NCBI GenBank assembly: GCA_019423685.1
Contig: JAHZAY010000009.1
Location: forward strand, 1 to 64,000
Direction of reading: 5' to 3'
Length of the DNA: 64,000 bases
From: Clostridiales bacterium
GTDB taxonomy: Bacteria; Bacillota; Clostridia; Oscillospirales; Ruminococcaceae
Shown here: piece by piece, positions 1 through 7,900 of the stretch
How positions within the stretch are numbered: position 1 is the first letter of the stretch
How the letters are laid out: each line of letters opens with the position of its first letter
Made by a program: the position numbers and the translations under genes
The notes under the pieces: generated by a model
The model's input: only the letters and a program-made list of their open reading frames with translations
What the model was told of the DNA's origin: nothing
The model's database searches: none

Positions 1-18
1 CCCTTATAGGGCCTGTTC

Positions 19-50
19 AAACCACCCGTTCAACGGGTGGTTTTGATTTT
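19..50 (+). terminator. Rho-independent terminator of an upstream gene
   Basis: A 10-base-pair stem (19-28 with 33-42, loop of about 3 bases) is followed by a T-rich run. The T run lies to the right, so it should end a rightward transcript that begins before the window. The leftward HTH gene also stops nearby at 75, but there is no T run on its side of the hairpin. Confidence 0.7.
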
Positions 51-74
51 TTCGGCAGTTCTGCCTGTGAAGCC

Positions 75-1499
75 TCAATTTTTATCGAAAGTTTTTCTTG
101 GATTTCGGATCATCTCTTTAAGCAGCCGCAGCGACTGTCCGGGCGAACAGCTCATCTCCTCGTCACCCAGCACATAGTCCACAAAATCGCAGATTGCTCC
201 GGCCAGTACAAGGCTTTGCACCGAGAAGGCAAGCAGCCCTTTTTGCGGGTGCGCAAAGAGAAGAGAGGCTGTGTGAGGGGGAATAGTCTGCACACATAGG
301 CCAGGGGGAATGGAAAATCCCGATGCCTTTATGAGGTGCAGCTGACATCTTCCCTCTTCGCAGCATCGGCAGATGAATTGGAGCATTTGGAAAACCTGCC
401 CCCTCGTGAAAGGTGGCGGCAACCTTTTTAGCGCGCTGCGCCCACTGTCCTCTTGCACGCAGCTTTGCACAAGGCTTTTCAATTGTTCCAACGAGAAACA
501 GCAGTGGGCAACTTCTGGTTTGGATGCAAGGTCGCCTGGATCGGGGGCGGCGTGCGATGGTGAGGATTTTTCGCACATCCAGGTGCGCAGCGGGAGAAAA
601 GCAAAGGGGTGCCCCATCATGCAGCAAGAGCTGCCGATACGGCCTTGATCGCCGGGGGAGCACAGAAATTCCTCCACAGCAGGGAGTGCTCCGAAGATGG
701 GAAAGGACCTAAATTGCTGTGCCTGAAAAAAACGTCTGGCCAGATTAAGTAGTTCGGGCTCTCGGGAGAGCAATCCGCAGGAGAAATCCGGCGACATCTG
801 CAACAGGCACCGGCTGGTCAAAAGCAGATGGGGCAGAAAGCTTGCACAGCCAAAGAGGGAGTCGGGGTAGTCATAGTACCCATACAGCTGATAGTTGTGA
901 CAGTGAAGAAGCGACGGGACCATTCGGCAAAGCTGGTTGAGGTTGTCGGTCTGTGCGCAGGGGCTGCTGTTTAGGCAGAAAAAGTGGCGGATCGGGGTCT
1001 CTTCACAGGGGATGGCAGTCAGGCAGTCCAACAGGAAGGGGTAGTCCGGCTGGACCAGCAGGTCGACAAATCCGTCGATGGCGCACATTTCCTGCAACAA
1101 AATGGCGTGTACAGCGCGGTTGAGCTGGACGGCGCTGCAAAGGACCTGTACCTTTTGGTCGTGTAAAGGGGAAGAATTTGCGTGTGGACCTTCCAATCCG
1201 GTAGGGCCTTCGTCCAGATGAAAGCTTTCCAGCAGGCGGCGCACCGCCTGCCTGCGCCGCCAGTTTTCCTCCCCCATCTCCAAAATTCGAAAAGCTTCCA
1301 CCAATTGCTGTGTCTGCATGTGGGTCAGCGAGAGGGCGTGGGCCAGACGGAGGACCTGTGCCCGATCTGAGGGTTTGCGCGTGCCGGTCAGCATCTTTTG
1401 CAGCCAGCTGCGCTCAATCCCGGAAAGGTTGGCAAGCTGGTAAATTTTCATCTGTCTTTGTTGGACAAAGGCAGAAAGCGTCTGAGAAAAAAGAGACAT
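75..1499 (-). CDS. HTH (XRE-like) regulator with a long C-terminal region of unknown function
   Basis: This 474-residue protein starts with an XRE-like helix-turn-helix (about residues 10-60, containing QLANLSGIERSWLQKML), then a likely helical linker and about 380 residues I cannot assign. The frame stays open upstream, but the ATG at 1499 has a strong AAAAAGGAGG site 8-9 bases ahead, so I start there. It is transcribed away from the polysaccharide locus across a 250-base gap that contains paired TTGTCACA repeats. It is therefore a candidate local regulator of that locus; this is inferred from position only. The C-terminal part is rich in Cys and Leu and has no membrane segment that I can see. 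It could sense a ligand, but nothing in the sequence shows which. Confidence 0.75.
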   Translation of the reverse strand: MSLFSQTLSAFVQQRQMKIYQLANLSGIERSWLQKMLTGTRKPSDRAQVLRLAHALSLTHMQTQQLVEAFRILEMGEENWRRRQAVRRLLESFHLDEGPTGLEGPHANSSPLHDQKVQVLCSAVQLNRAVHAILLQEMCAIDGFVDLLVQPDYPFLLDCLTAIPCEETPIRHFFCLNSSPCAQTDNLNQLCRMVPSLLHCHNYQLYGYYDYPDSLFGCASFLPHLLLTSRCLLQMSPDFSCGLLSREPELLNLARRFFQAQQFRSFPIFGALPAVEEFLCSPGDQGRIGSSCCMMGHPFAFLPLRTWMCEKSSPSHAAPDPGDLASKPEVAHCCFSLEQLKSLVQSCVQEDSGRSALKRLPPPFTRGQVFQMLQFICRCCEEGRCQLHLIKASGFSIPPGLCVQTIPPHTASLLFAHPQKGLLAFSVQSLVLAGAICDFVDYVLGDEEMSCSPGQSLRLLKEMIRNPRKTFDKN

Positions 1500-1546
1500 C
1501 CAGCGGCAACCTCCTTTTTGTTTGGCATCTTTGGGCGCAAAAAATG

Positions 1547-1566
1547 TTGTCACAAAATTTGTCACA
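1547..1566. promoter_or_regulatory. Direct repeat TTGTCACA x2, possible operator
   Basis: The octamer TTGTCACA occurs at 1547-1554 and again at 1559-1566, a spacing of 12 bases. It lies in the gap between the divergent HTH gene and the polysaccharide operon. A directly repeated site on roughly one face of the helix is typical of regulator binding. That the neighbouring HTH protein binds it is inference. Confidence 0.4.
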
Positions 1567-1572
1567 TCTTGC

Positions 1573-1601
1573 TGGAATGGTACAGCATAAATTATTATAC
1601 T
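1573..1601 (+). promoter_or_regulatory. Putative promoter of the polysaccharide operon
   Basis: A good -10 hexamer TATACT is at 1596-1601. The base-perfect 17-base spacing gives only a weak -35 (TGGAAT, 1573-1578). TTGCTG at 1569-1574 is a better hexamer but sits 21 bases away. A weak -35 would fit activation by a regulator. Confidence 0.35.
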
Positions 1602-1611
1602 TGTAAAATAA

Positions 1612-1725
1612 ACGCCGGCGCAGGAGGGTACAGCTCCTCTTGCGGGCGATAAACCTATACGATATTTTGCAGAAAAAATGAGAAAATATTCCGACAGAGG
1701 GTGCCGGACGGCGCGAAACCCTAAA
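1612..1725 (+). promoter_or_regulatory. Structured 5' leader of the polysaccharide operon
   Basis: Two hairpins can be drawn in the leader. At 1619-1644, AGGAG (1622-1626) pairs with CTCCT (1634-1638) and a second short stem forms around a bulge. At 1698-1722, AGGGT pairs with ACCCT with an inner GCCG/CGGC stem. Neither has a U tract, so they are not terminators. Leader hairpins are known to recruit processive antitermination factors (LoaP) on long Firmicutes polysaccharide operons. Whether that applies here is a guess. Confidence 0.3.
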
Positions 1726-1749
1726 AAGCGGGTGAAAGGAAGCGATGGG

Positions 1750-2493
1750 ATGGAAAGCGAAAAAGAGATGCTGGAAATTGATGTGCTGGCAATGTTGCGG
1801 GCCGTTTGGAAAAGGGTGTGGTGGATACTGGGCGCCGCACTGGCCGGTGCAACGGCGCTTTTTTTGTGTGCAAACTTTCTCATCACGCCGCTGTATCATG
1901 CCAAGGCGATGCTGTATGTCAACAACAGCTCCATTTCGTTGGGAAACACTTCCTTTAGCATCTCGTCGGGGGAGCTTTCCGCAGCGCAGAGCCTGGTGGA
2001 CACCTACATTGTCATTTTGAAGAGCCGACTCACCCTGAACGCCGTCATCGAGCACGCGCAGCTAGACTATACCTGCGAGGAGCTGGAGTCGATGATCTGC
2101 GCTTCGGCGGTGAATGGGACGGAGATTTTTGAGATTGTGGTCACAAGCGAAGACCCCGATGAGTCGGAGCGGATCGCAAATACCATCGCGCAGCTGCTTC
2201 CACAGAAGATTTCTGACATTGTGGAGGGCAGTTCGGTGAAGATTGTGGACTACGCTGTAGTCCCGGCTTACCCCGTATCTCCCAGTGTCACCCGGTACAC
2301 GGCAGTTGGCTTTTTGACCGGAGGGATGCTCTGTGCGTTGGTGGTGGCGCTGATGGAGATTTTCAGCTCGTCCATCCGTTCGGAGGACTATCTGCTGCAA
2401 AACTACGACCTGCCGGTGTTGGCAATCGTCCCGGTGCTCAACGCGCAGAGCAAAGGTGAGTACCGCTATCAGGGAGCAAAAAGGAGAACATAA
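1750..2493 (+). CDS. Polysaccharide co-polymerase (Wzz/CpsC/YveK family)
   Basis: This 247-residue membrane protein should set polymer chain length and activate the CpsD-type kinase encoded next. It has the family layout: a cytoplasmic N-terminus, TM1 at about residues 24-44, an extracytoplasmic Wzz domain, a proline-rich stretch (VVPAYPVSP, 170-178) just before TM2 at about 184-205, and a short cytoplasmic tail. I chose the ATG at 1750 because AAAGGAAG lies about 8 bases upstream; the frame is also open back to an ATG at 1678 without a comparable site. It is the first gene of the polysaccharide operon, 8 bases ahead of the kinase. Confidence 0.88.
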   Translation: MESEKEMLEIDVLAMLRAVWKRVWWILGAALAGATALFLCANFLITPLYHAKAMLYVNNSSISLGNTSFSISSGELSAAQSLVDTYIVILKSRLTLNAVIEHAQLDYTCEELESMICASAVNGTEIFEIVVTSEDPDESERIANTIAQLLPQKISDIVEGSSVKIVDYAVVPAYPVSPSVTRYTAVGFLTGGMLCALVVALMEIFSSSIRSEDYLLQNYDLPVLAIVPVLNAQSKGEYRYQGAKRRT

Positions 2494-2496
2494 AAG

Positions 2497-2536
2497 ATGT
2501 TTTGGAGAAAAAAGAGAGACACAGGGACAGCTTCCC
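2497..2536 (+). promoter_or_regulatory. Candidate -1 frameshift site at the kinase start
   Basis: An ATG at 2497 with GGAG 10 bases upstream opens a frame whose codons run ATG TTT TGG AGA AAA AAG. This places the heptamer A-AAA-AAG (2508-2514) in the exact phase used for -1 slippage. A -1 slip enters the kinase frame. A small stem GGGA (2524-2527)/TCCC (2533-2536) starts 9 bases downstream. Without a slip, this frame stops after 22 codons. Confidence 0.4.
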
Positions 2537-3299
2537 CGACATTCTCTGTGAACAGCAGAGCATGATGGGTCAGGGTCTGCACTTCGCGGCGGCGGAGGCG
2601 TACAAGCTTTTGCGGACCAATCTGATGTTTTCGTTTCCCGGAGAGGACCCAAACGCCAAGATCATCGGCGTGACAAGCTCGCTCAAGGGCGAGGGCAAGA
2701 GCCTGACGGCGATCAATCTTGGATATACCATCGCGCAGGCAGGCAAAACCGTCCTGATCGTCGAGTGTGATCTGCGCCTGCCCAGCATCGCAAGGCGGTT
2801 AAAATTGCAGCCGTCGCTGGGGTTGTCGGATTTGCTGGTGGGCCTTTGCCCGCTGGAGCAGATTCTGCGCCAGGACGTTTTGACGCAAAAGCTGGATGTC
2901 ATCCCCGCAGGGACCATCCCGCCCAACGCCGCGGAACTTTTGGAGTCGGAGCGCATGCGACGTACCCTGGCGCATCTGGCCCAATACTACGATTATATTT
3001 TGCTCGATCTGCCGCCCGTCATGGTTGTTTCGGACGCACTGATTGTCTCCAAGCTGACCAGCGGGATGCTGGTGGTAGTCCGCGATCAGTACGCTGAGAA
3101 AACCGCCCTTGCCCAGACGATGCGCCAGCTAAAATTTGTCAACGCAAAGGTTTTGGGTTTTGTGTTGAATGCGGCCCAAAGCACAATGGACAGCGACAGA
3201 AAGTACCGGCGCAAGTACGGCTACAGCAGATATTCTTATGAGGAGAAGGCGGCGCAGAGAGACGAAAACGGCAGGCGTGGCAGGCGCAGCGCGCGATGA
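2502..3299 (+). CDS. cpsD: BY-kinase, CpsD/CapB-type tyrosine autokinase
   Basis: This 265-residue cytoplasmic tyrosine kinase partners the membrane protein before it. Visible motifs are Walker A (SSLKGEGKS, about 59-67), Walker A' (VLIVECDLR, 84-92), Walker B (DYILLDLPP, 164-172) and a C-terminal tyrosine cluster (Tyr 235, 239, 241, 244, 246), which is the usual autophosphorylation tail. The Walker A' Asp is preceded by Cys rather than the common Asp/Ala. The start is uncertain. The frame can begin at TTG 2502, but an ATG at 2497 in another frame is better placed for the ribosome site and could reach this frame through a slippery A-run. The stop overlaps the phosphatase ATG. Confidence 0.9.
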   Translation: MEKKERHRDSFPDILCEQQSMMGQGLHFAAAEAYKLLRTNLMFSFPGEDPNAKIIGVTSSLKGEGKSLTAINLGYTIAQAGKTVLIVECDLRLPSIARRLKLQPSLGLSDLLVGLCPLEQILRQDVLTQKLDVIPAGTIPPNAAELLESERMRRTLAHLAQYYDYILLDLPPVMVVSDALIVSKLTSGMLVVVRDQYAEKTALAQTMRQLKFVNAKVLGFVLNAAQSTMDSDRKYRRKYGYSRYSYEEKAAQRDENGRRGRRSAR

Positions 3300-4027
3300 T
3301 CGATCTGCACACCCACATTTTGCCCTGCATGGATGACGGCAGTGCGAGCGTGCAGCAGTCGCTGCAAATGCTTTCGTCCGCGTTTGCGCAGGGAGTTTGC
3401 CACATCGCAGCAACGCCCCACTTTTATGCGCACCGGGAAAACCCGGAGCAATTTTTGCGCAGGCGGGAGCACGCTTACCGGCAGCTGATGCGGGCGATGC
3501 AGCAGGAAGAGGGGCCGTTCCCGGCCATCTACCGCGGTGCGGAGGTCCGGTACTATGAGGGCATCAGCCAAAGTGAGAGGATCGCGCGGCTGCAAATTGA
3601 GGGGATGCACCTTTTTTTGCTCGAGATGCCGTTTGCTGCCTGGAGCGAGCGCACCTTTTGGGAGCTGAGAAACTTGCAGCAAAGGCTCGGCATCCCCATT
3701 GTGCTGGCTCATATTGAGCGGTACCTACAGTTTCAAAGCACTGCCTGCCTTTGGAGAAGGCTGGAAGAGGCGGGGGTGCTTGTCCAATCCAATGCGCGAT
3801 TCTTTCTGGACAAAGGCAGCCGGCGCAGGGCGCTCAAGCTGTTTGAGGCCGGGAGGATTCACTTTCTGGCCTCGGACTGCCACGACTGTGCGGTGCGCCC
3901 GCCAAACCTTGGAGAGGCAGTATCGCTGCTTTCACACTATGCGGATTCTTTTGCCGGCCGGTGGGAAAGGCAGTTTGCCGAAGAGTTGATCCATACAGAT
4001 AAAAAGGGAAAGGAAGAGACACGATGA
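3296..4027 (+). CDS. cpsB: CpsB/CapC/YwqE-type tyrosine-protein phosphatase (PHP fold)
   Basis: This 243-residue metal-dependent phosphatase removes phosphate from the CpsD tyrosine tail and so resets the polymerisation cycle. The PHP-domain start HTHILP lies at residues 5-10, followed by the acidic pair in CMDDGS. Later metal ligands are seen in ATPHFY and ASDCHD. It overlaps both the kinase stop (ATGA at 3296) and the next gene (4024), indicating translational coupling. Length is normal for the family. Confidence 0.9.
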   Translation: MIDLHTHILPCMDDGSASVQQSLQMLSSAFAQGVCHIAATPHFYAHRENPEQFLRRREHAYRQLMRAMQQEEGPFPAIYRGAEVRYYEGISQSERIARLQIEGMHLFLLEMPFAAWSERTFWELRNLQQRLGIPIVLAHIERYLQFQSTACLWRRLEEAGVLVQSNARFFLDKGSRRRALKLFEAGRIHFLASDCHDCAVRPPNLGEAVSLLSHYADSFAGRWERQFAEELIHTDKKGKEETR

Positions 4028-4770
4028 AAAAAGTTGCATCTTTTGTGTTGGGAGCAGCCCTTTTGCTCTTTGCGTCGTTGTCTGCTACAGCCGCAGATTT
4101 CACCCCGAGCGTACAGGGCAAACAGGCGCCGGAAATTGTGGTGATGCAGCAGGATGGAAGGCAGATTGCGGGCCAGATCATCGACGCGCAGGGCAACCTT
4201 GTCGCGCAGGTAGAGGCGGGGGCAATTTTGGTGACGCCGGTGGCGCAGGCAGATGAGGCGCTCAAACAGGCGTACGAACAGCTCAAAGCAACCTCATTGG
4301 AGCAGCTCATCCCGCAGCTGCCCGACTTTCTCAGCGATCTGCCGCAGGATATTTCGGTACAGCAGCTGGTTGTGCGGGATCTGTTCGACGTGGCGGTCGA
4401 TGCGCAGACCCGGCAGCTGCTGGATGCCGGCAACAGCATCCGGATTTCTTTTCGGCTGGGCGTGCCGCCACAGGAGCTGGTGCTCTGCCTGCACAACCAT
4501 TCCGACAGCCAGTGGGAGGTCATCGACCACCAAAAGGTGAACAATAACGGCGACGGCACCGTGACGGTGGAGTTTTCCAGCCTGAGCCCGGTCGCCTTTG
4601 CTGTACAAAAGGACGGTGCGCTCGAGGACGCACCGCCGAATACAACACAGCCGCAGCAGGACGAGGAATTGGGGCAAGCGGCCGGCCGGCAGACCGTGCT
4701 GATTTTGGGCGTTGCAGCCGCTGCAGCCGCTGTAGCGGCCGCGATTGCGCTGGCGGGAAGGAAAAGGTAG
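4024..4770 (+). CDS. Secreted, membrane-anchored protein of unknown function in the polysaccharide operon
   Basis: This 248-residue protein has a clear signal peptide (MKKVASFVLGAALLLFASLS, cleavage near ATAA) and a C-terminal hydrophobic, Ala-rich segment (about 220-244) ending in RKR, so it is probably anchored facing outward. There is no LPXTG motif. The middle holds a helical part (about 75-125) and a likely beta-rich part containing SPVAFAVQKDG near residue 190. That resembles the wording seen in many Firmicutes surface proteins, but I cannot name a family. It starts inside the phosphatase stop codon, so it is made together with the CpsBCD regulators and may act in polymer export or attachment (inference). 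Confidence 0.75.
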   Translation: MKKVASFVLGAALLLFASLSATAADFTPSVQGKQAPEIVVMQQDGRQIAGQIIDAQGNLVAQVEAGAILVTPVAQADEALKQAYEQLKATSLEQLIPQLPDFLSDLPQDISVQQLVVRDLFDVAVDAQTRQLLDAGNSIRISFRLGVPPQELVLCLHNHSDSQWEVIDHQKVNNNGDGTVTVEFSSLSPVAFAVQKDGALEDAPPNTTQPQQDEELGQAAGRQTVLILGVAAAAAAVAAAIALAGRKR

Positions 4771-4804
4771 GCGACCATTAGATCAATTGATTTTGGAGGA
4801 CAAG

Positions 4805-5815
4805 ATGCCACACATGCGACTGAAAAGGGAGAACATAGCCAAGCTTTTGCTCTTGCTGGCCGCTTTGAGCGTGTGCCTAATGGGAATTGGCGCCATCTCC
4901 TTCTGGGAAAATAGGCAGCAGGAAGAGGCGATGTGGAGCCAATCGGAGAAGGACCAGGCGGCACGCAGAAGGCGCGAGGGTTGGATACAAAAGGACGGGG
5001 TCTGGTATGCCCCCAAACAAAACCTACAGACGGTGCTGGTCATCGGGCTGGACGAGATGGGGCCGCTGGAGAGCTCGGAAAGCTACAACAACGGCGTGCA
5101 GGCCGATTTTTTTCTTTTGGCAGCCCTCGATAGCGAAGACAAAACGGCGACGCTGCTGCACTTAAACCGCGACACGATGGCACAGATCCCTGTGCTGGGC
5201 GTGACGGGTCAGGCTGCGGGCAGCACATTTGGTCAGCTGGCGCTGGCATATACCTACGGCAGTGGACTGCACGACAGCTGCCGAAACGCGGTGCAGGCGG
5301 TTTCTGAGCTGCTCCACGGCGTTTCGATCGACCACTATATTGCCGTCTCGATGGGGGCCGTTCCCACCCTCAACGACCTGGTCGGGGGCGTCACCGTGTT
5401 GGACGACTTCTCTGCACTCGACGAGCAGATGGTGCAGGGAAAGACCATCACCTTGACCGGCGAACAGGCATTGCAGTATGTGCACCGGCGGGAAGGTTTG
5501 GAGGACAGCAGCAACCGCAGCCGGATGGAGCGGCAGCAGCAATACCTGAAGGCGTTGGCAAAACAGGTGGAACAACTGGGAGAGCAGCCGTCCCTCTCCG
5601 CCCAGCAGCTTGCCTCCCTCTCCCGCTACATCCTTTCGGATTGTACGCTGGATGCGCTGTCGCGGATGACCGAGCAGTTTGCAGGCTATTCCCTACAGCC
5701 GTTTGAGGAGGTTGTGGGGGAATTGCGGAATGGAGAAATGTATCTGGAATTTTATCCCGATGCGGATAGGTTGGAGCAGCAGGTTTTGCGCCTGTTTTAT
5801 GAGGAGCGCAGATAA
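4805..5815 (+). CDS. LytR-CpsA-Psr (LCP) family wall-polymer ligase
   Basis: This 336-residue protein has one N-terminal membrane segment (about 12-33) and an extracytoplasmic LCP domain. The domain shows LVIGLDEMG near residue 78, LNRDTM (the conserved Arg-Asp pair) near 120, and the downstream region with LVGGVTV and a basic HRRE segment. LCP proteins transfer undecaprenyl-linked polymers to peptidoglycan, so this one likely attaches the polysaccharide made here. The frame opens at 4745, but GGAGG six bases before the ATG at 4805 marks the real start. It lies 35 bases after the secreted protein gene, in the same operon. Confidence 0.88.
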   Translation: MPHMRLKRENIAKLLLLLAALSVCLMGIGAISFWENRQQEEAMWSQSEKDQAARRRREGWIQKDGVWYAPKQNLQTVLVIGLDEMGPLESSESYNNGVQADFFLLAALDSEDKTATLLHLNRDTMAQIPVLGVTGQAAGSTFGQLALAYTYGSGLHDSCRNAVQAVSELLHGVSIDHYIAVSMGAVPTLNDLVGGVTVLDDFSALDEQMVQGKTITLTGEQALQYVHRREGLEDSSNRSRMERQQQYLKALAKQVEQLGEQPSLSAQQLASLSRYILSDCTLDALSRMTEQFAGYSLQPFEEVVGELRNGEMYLEFYPDADRLEQQVLRLFYEERR

Positions 5816-5853
5816 AGCGGCACGGAGGATGCAAAAATAAAAGGAAAGGTGGG

Positions 5854-6951
5854 GTGGCAGATTTGTACTTTGAAAAAGACGGGGGAGGATCGGAGCGCTT
5901 TTGGCGCACCGGTTGCCGGTCATATGCGGCCTTTTGGGGCCGCCGGGAAAAAAGTGCCCAAAAGAGCGGCTTTCAGATGGTGGTGCTCACAGCGGCCGAT
6001 ACAGCAGAGCAGGTCCTGGCAGATTTAAAGCGGTCGGACCGATCTGCCGCTGGGGTCTGCCTTGTGGATGGAAATCAGGTGGCCGGTGAGATAGAGGGTG
6101 TGCCTGTAGTGTCGGCGATGGACGGCCTGCTCGATTACATAAGGCACAATGTGGTGGACGGACTGTTTGTGCATCTCCCGCAGACGACGCCGGCAGTGGA
6201 GCAGATCCTCTCAGCCTGCGCTGCGATGGGGGTGTCCACCCACCTGATTTGGGGGTGCAGCAGCCCAAGAGGGCCGGTCAGGGTGGTCGAAAAGCTGGGC
6301 AGATACACCGTGCTGACCCACCGGTTGCACTGCGTTACCCCGCGCCAGCGCCTTCTCAAAAGGGCCGTCGACCTGTGCGCGGGGCTGGTGGGCGCGCTGG
6401 TGACGGCGGTTGCCTTTTTGTTTGTGGCCCCGGCTATCTATGCTGCAAGCCCGGGACCAATCTTTTTTTCCCAAATGAGGGTCGGGCAAAACGGCAGAAC
6501 ATTTAAAATTTACAAGTTTCGCTCGATGCACATCGATGCGGAGCAGCAAAAGCAGCAGCTGTTGGAGCACAACAAGGTGGCGGACGGGATGATGTTTAAA
6601 ATCGACGACGATCCCCGCATCATCGCAGGGATCGGGCGCTTCATCCGCGACTACAGCATCGACGAGCTGCCGCAGCTGTGGAATGTGCTCAAGGGGGAGA
6701 TGAGCCTGATCGGAACCAGGCCGCCGACGGTGGAGGAATACGAAAGATACTGCGACCACCACAAGGCGCGGCTGGCCATCAAGCCGGGCATTACCGGCCT
6801 GTGGCAGGTGAGCGGGCGCAGCAACATCACCGATTTTGAACAGGTGGTGGCTTTGGACATAAGCTACATACAAAACTGGAGCTTGCAATTGGATTGCAAG
6901 ATTCTCTTAAAGACGGTCCGGGTTGTACTCAAAAAAGATGGGGCTGTCTGA
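5854..6951 (+). CDS. Priming polyprenyl-phosphate sugar-1-phosphate transferase, lacking the N-terminal membrane bundle
   Basis: This enzyme should start the repeat unit by moving a sugar-1-phosphate onto undecaprenyl phosphate. The C-terminal half (about 165-365) is the bacterial sugar transferase domain: one membrane/re-entrant helix (172-197), SPGPIFFSQMRVG, KFRSM, the IDELPQLWNVLKGEMSLIGTRP block and PGITGLWQVSGRS. The N-terminal 165 residues look like the soluble nucleotide-binding-like domain of WcaJ/EpsE proteins. The four to five N-terminal membrane helices usual in 460-residue members are absent. The start is GTG at 5854 with AAAGGAAAGG upstream; no better start is present. Sugar specificity cannot be read from the sequence. 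Confidence 0.88.
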   Translation: MADLYFEKDGGGSERFWRTGCRSYAAFWGRREKSAQKSGFQMVVLTAADTAEQVLADLKRSDRSAAGVCLVDGNQVAGEIEGVPVVSAMDGLLDYIRHNVVDGLFVHLPQTTPAVEQILSACAAMGVSTHLIWGCSSPRGPVRVVEKLGRYTVLTHRLHCVTPRQRLLKRAVDLCAGLVGALVTAVAFLFVAPAIYAASPGPIFFSQMRVGQNGRTFKIYKFRSMHIDAEQQKQQLLEHNKVADGMMFKIDDDPRIIAGIGRFIRDYSIDELPQLWNVLKGEMSLIGTRPPTVEEYERYCDHHKARLAIKPGITGLWQVSGRSNITDFEQVVALDISYIQNWSLQLDCKILLKTVRVVLKKDGAV

Positions 6952-6977
6952 TAATCAAACGATGTAGGAGTAAGAGG

Positions 6978-7871
6978 ATGAAAGGAATCATACTTGCCGG
7001 CGGTTCGGGGACACGGCTGTATCCGCTGACCCGAGTGACCTCGAAGCAGCTGCTTCCAGTCTACGACAAGCCGATGATTTATTACCCGATGTCGGTACTG
7101 ATGAATGCGGGCATTCGGGATATACTGATTATCTCCACGCCGCAGGACACGCCGCGCTTTGCCAGCCTGCTGGGAGATGGAGGGCAATTTGGGGTGCGCT
7201 TGGCCTATGCCGAGCAGCCGTCCCCGGACGGGCTGGCTCAGGCTTTTTGCATCGGGGCAGAGTTTATCGGCAACGACGCGGTGGCGATGGCGCTGGGCGA
7301 CAACATCTTTGCGGGACATGGATTAAACCAGCGGCTGCAAGCGGCCGCCAAGCGGGCACACAGCGGCAAAGGGACCATCTTCGGCTATTATGTGGAGGAC
7401 CCGGAGCGCTTTGGCATCGTGGAGTTTGATGGGCAGGGTCGGGCTATTTCCATCGAGGAAAAGCCGAGAAAGCCCAAGAGCAACTACTGCGTGACAGGGC
7501 TCTACTTTTACGACAACCGGGTGGTGGAATATGCCCGCAAGCTGACGCCCTCTGCCCGCGGGGAACTGGAGATCACCGACCTCAACCGCATCTATTTGGA
7601 GAGGGAGGAGCTGTGTGTGGAGATCCTCGGACAGGGGTTTACCTGGATGGATACCGGCACGCAGGACAGTCTGGTGGAGGCCACCAACTTTGTCAGGACG
7701 CTGGAGAAGCACCAGCACCGAAAGATTGCCTGCCTGGAGGAGATCGCATACCAAAACGGATGGATCTCCCGGCAGCAGATGCAAGCAGTCTATGAGCTGC
7801 TCAAGAACAGTCAGTATGGCCAGTACATCAAGGATGTTTTGGACGGCAAATTTATCGATGTAAGACAATAA
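6978..7871 (+). CDS. rfbA: Glucose-1-phosphate thymidylyltransferase
   Basis: First step of dTDP-L-rhamnose synthesis: dTTP + glucose-1-phosphate to dTDP-glucose. The 297-residue protein opens with MKGIILAGGSGTRLYPLT, carries the SKQLLPVYDKPMIYYP motif, and has the family's usual length and the YNYCVTGLYFYD-like region. I start at ATG 6978, with GAGG/GGAG just upstream; the frame is open further back but overlaps the sugar transferase. All four rhamnose genes are consecutive here in the order rfbA, rfbB, rfbD, rfbC. Confidence 0.96.
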   Translation: MKGIILAGGSGTRLYPLTRVTSKQLLPVYDKPMIYYPMSVLMNAGIRDILIISTPQDTPRFASLLGDGGQFGVRLAYAEQPSPDGLAQAFCIGAEFIGNDAVAMALGDNIFAGHGLNQRLQAAAKRAHSGKGTIFGYYVEDPERFGIVEFDGQGRAISIEEKPRKPKSNYCVTGLYFYDNRVVEYARKLTPSARGELEITDLNRIYLEREELCVEILGQGFTWMDTGTQDSLVEATNFVRTLEKHQHRKIACLEEIAYQNGWISRQQMQAVYELLKNSQYGQYIKDVLDGKFIDVRQ

Positions 7872-7900
7872 TCAGGAAAAGCAAAAGGGAGGAAGAAGAG

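Noticed and set aside
163..663. Overlapping frames on both strands within the first HTH gene
   Set aside because: They are low-complexity frames without ribosome sites, inside a gene with a clear start and HTH motif.
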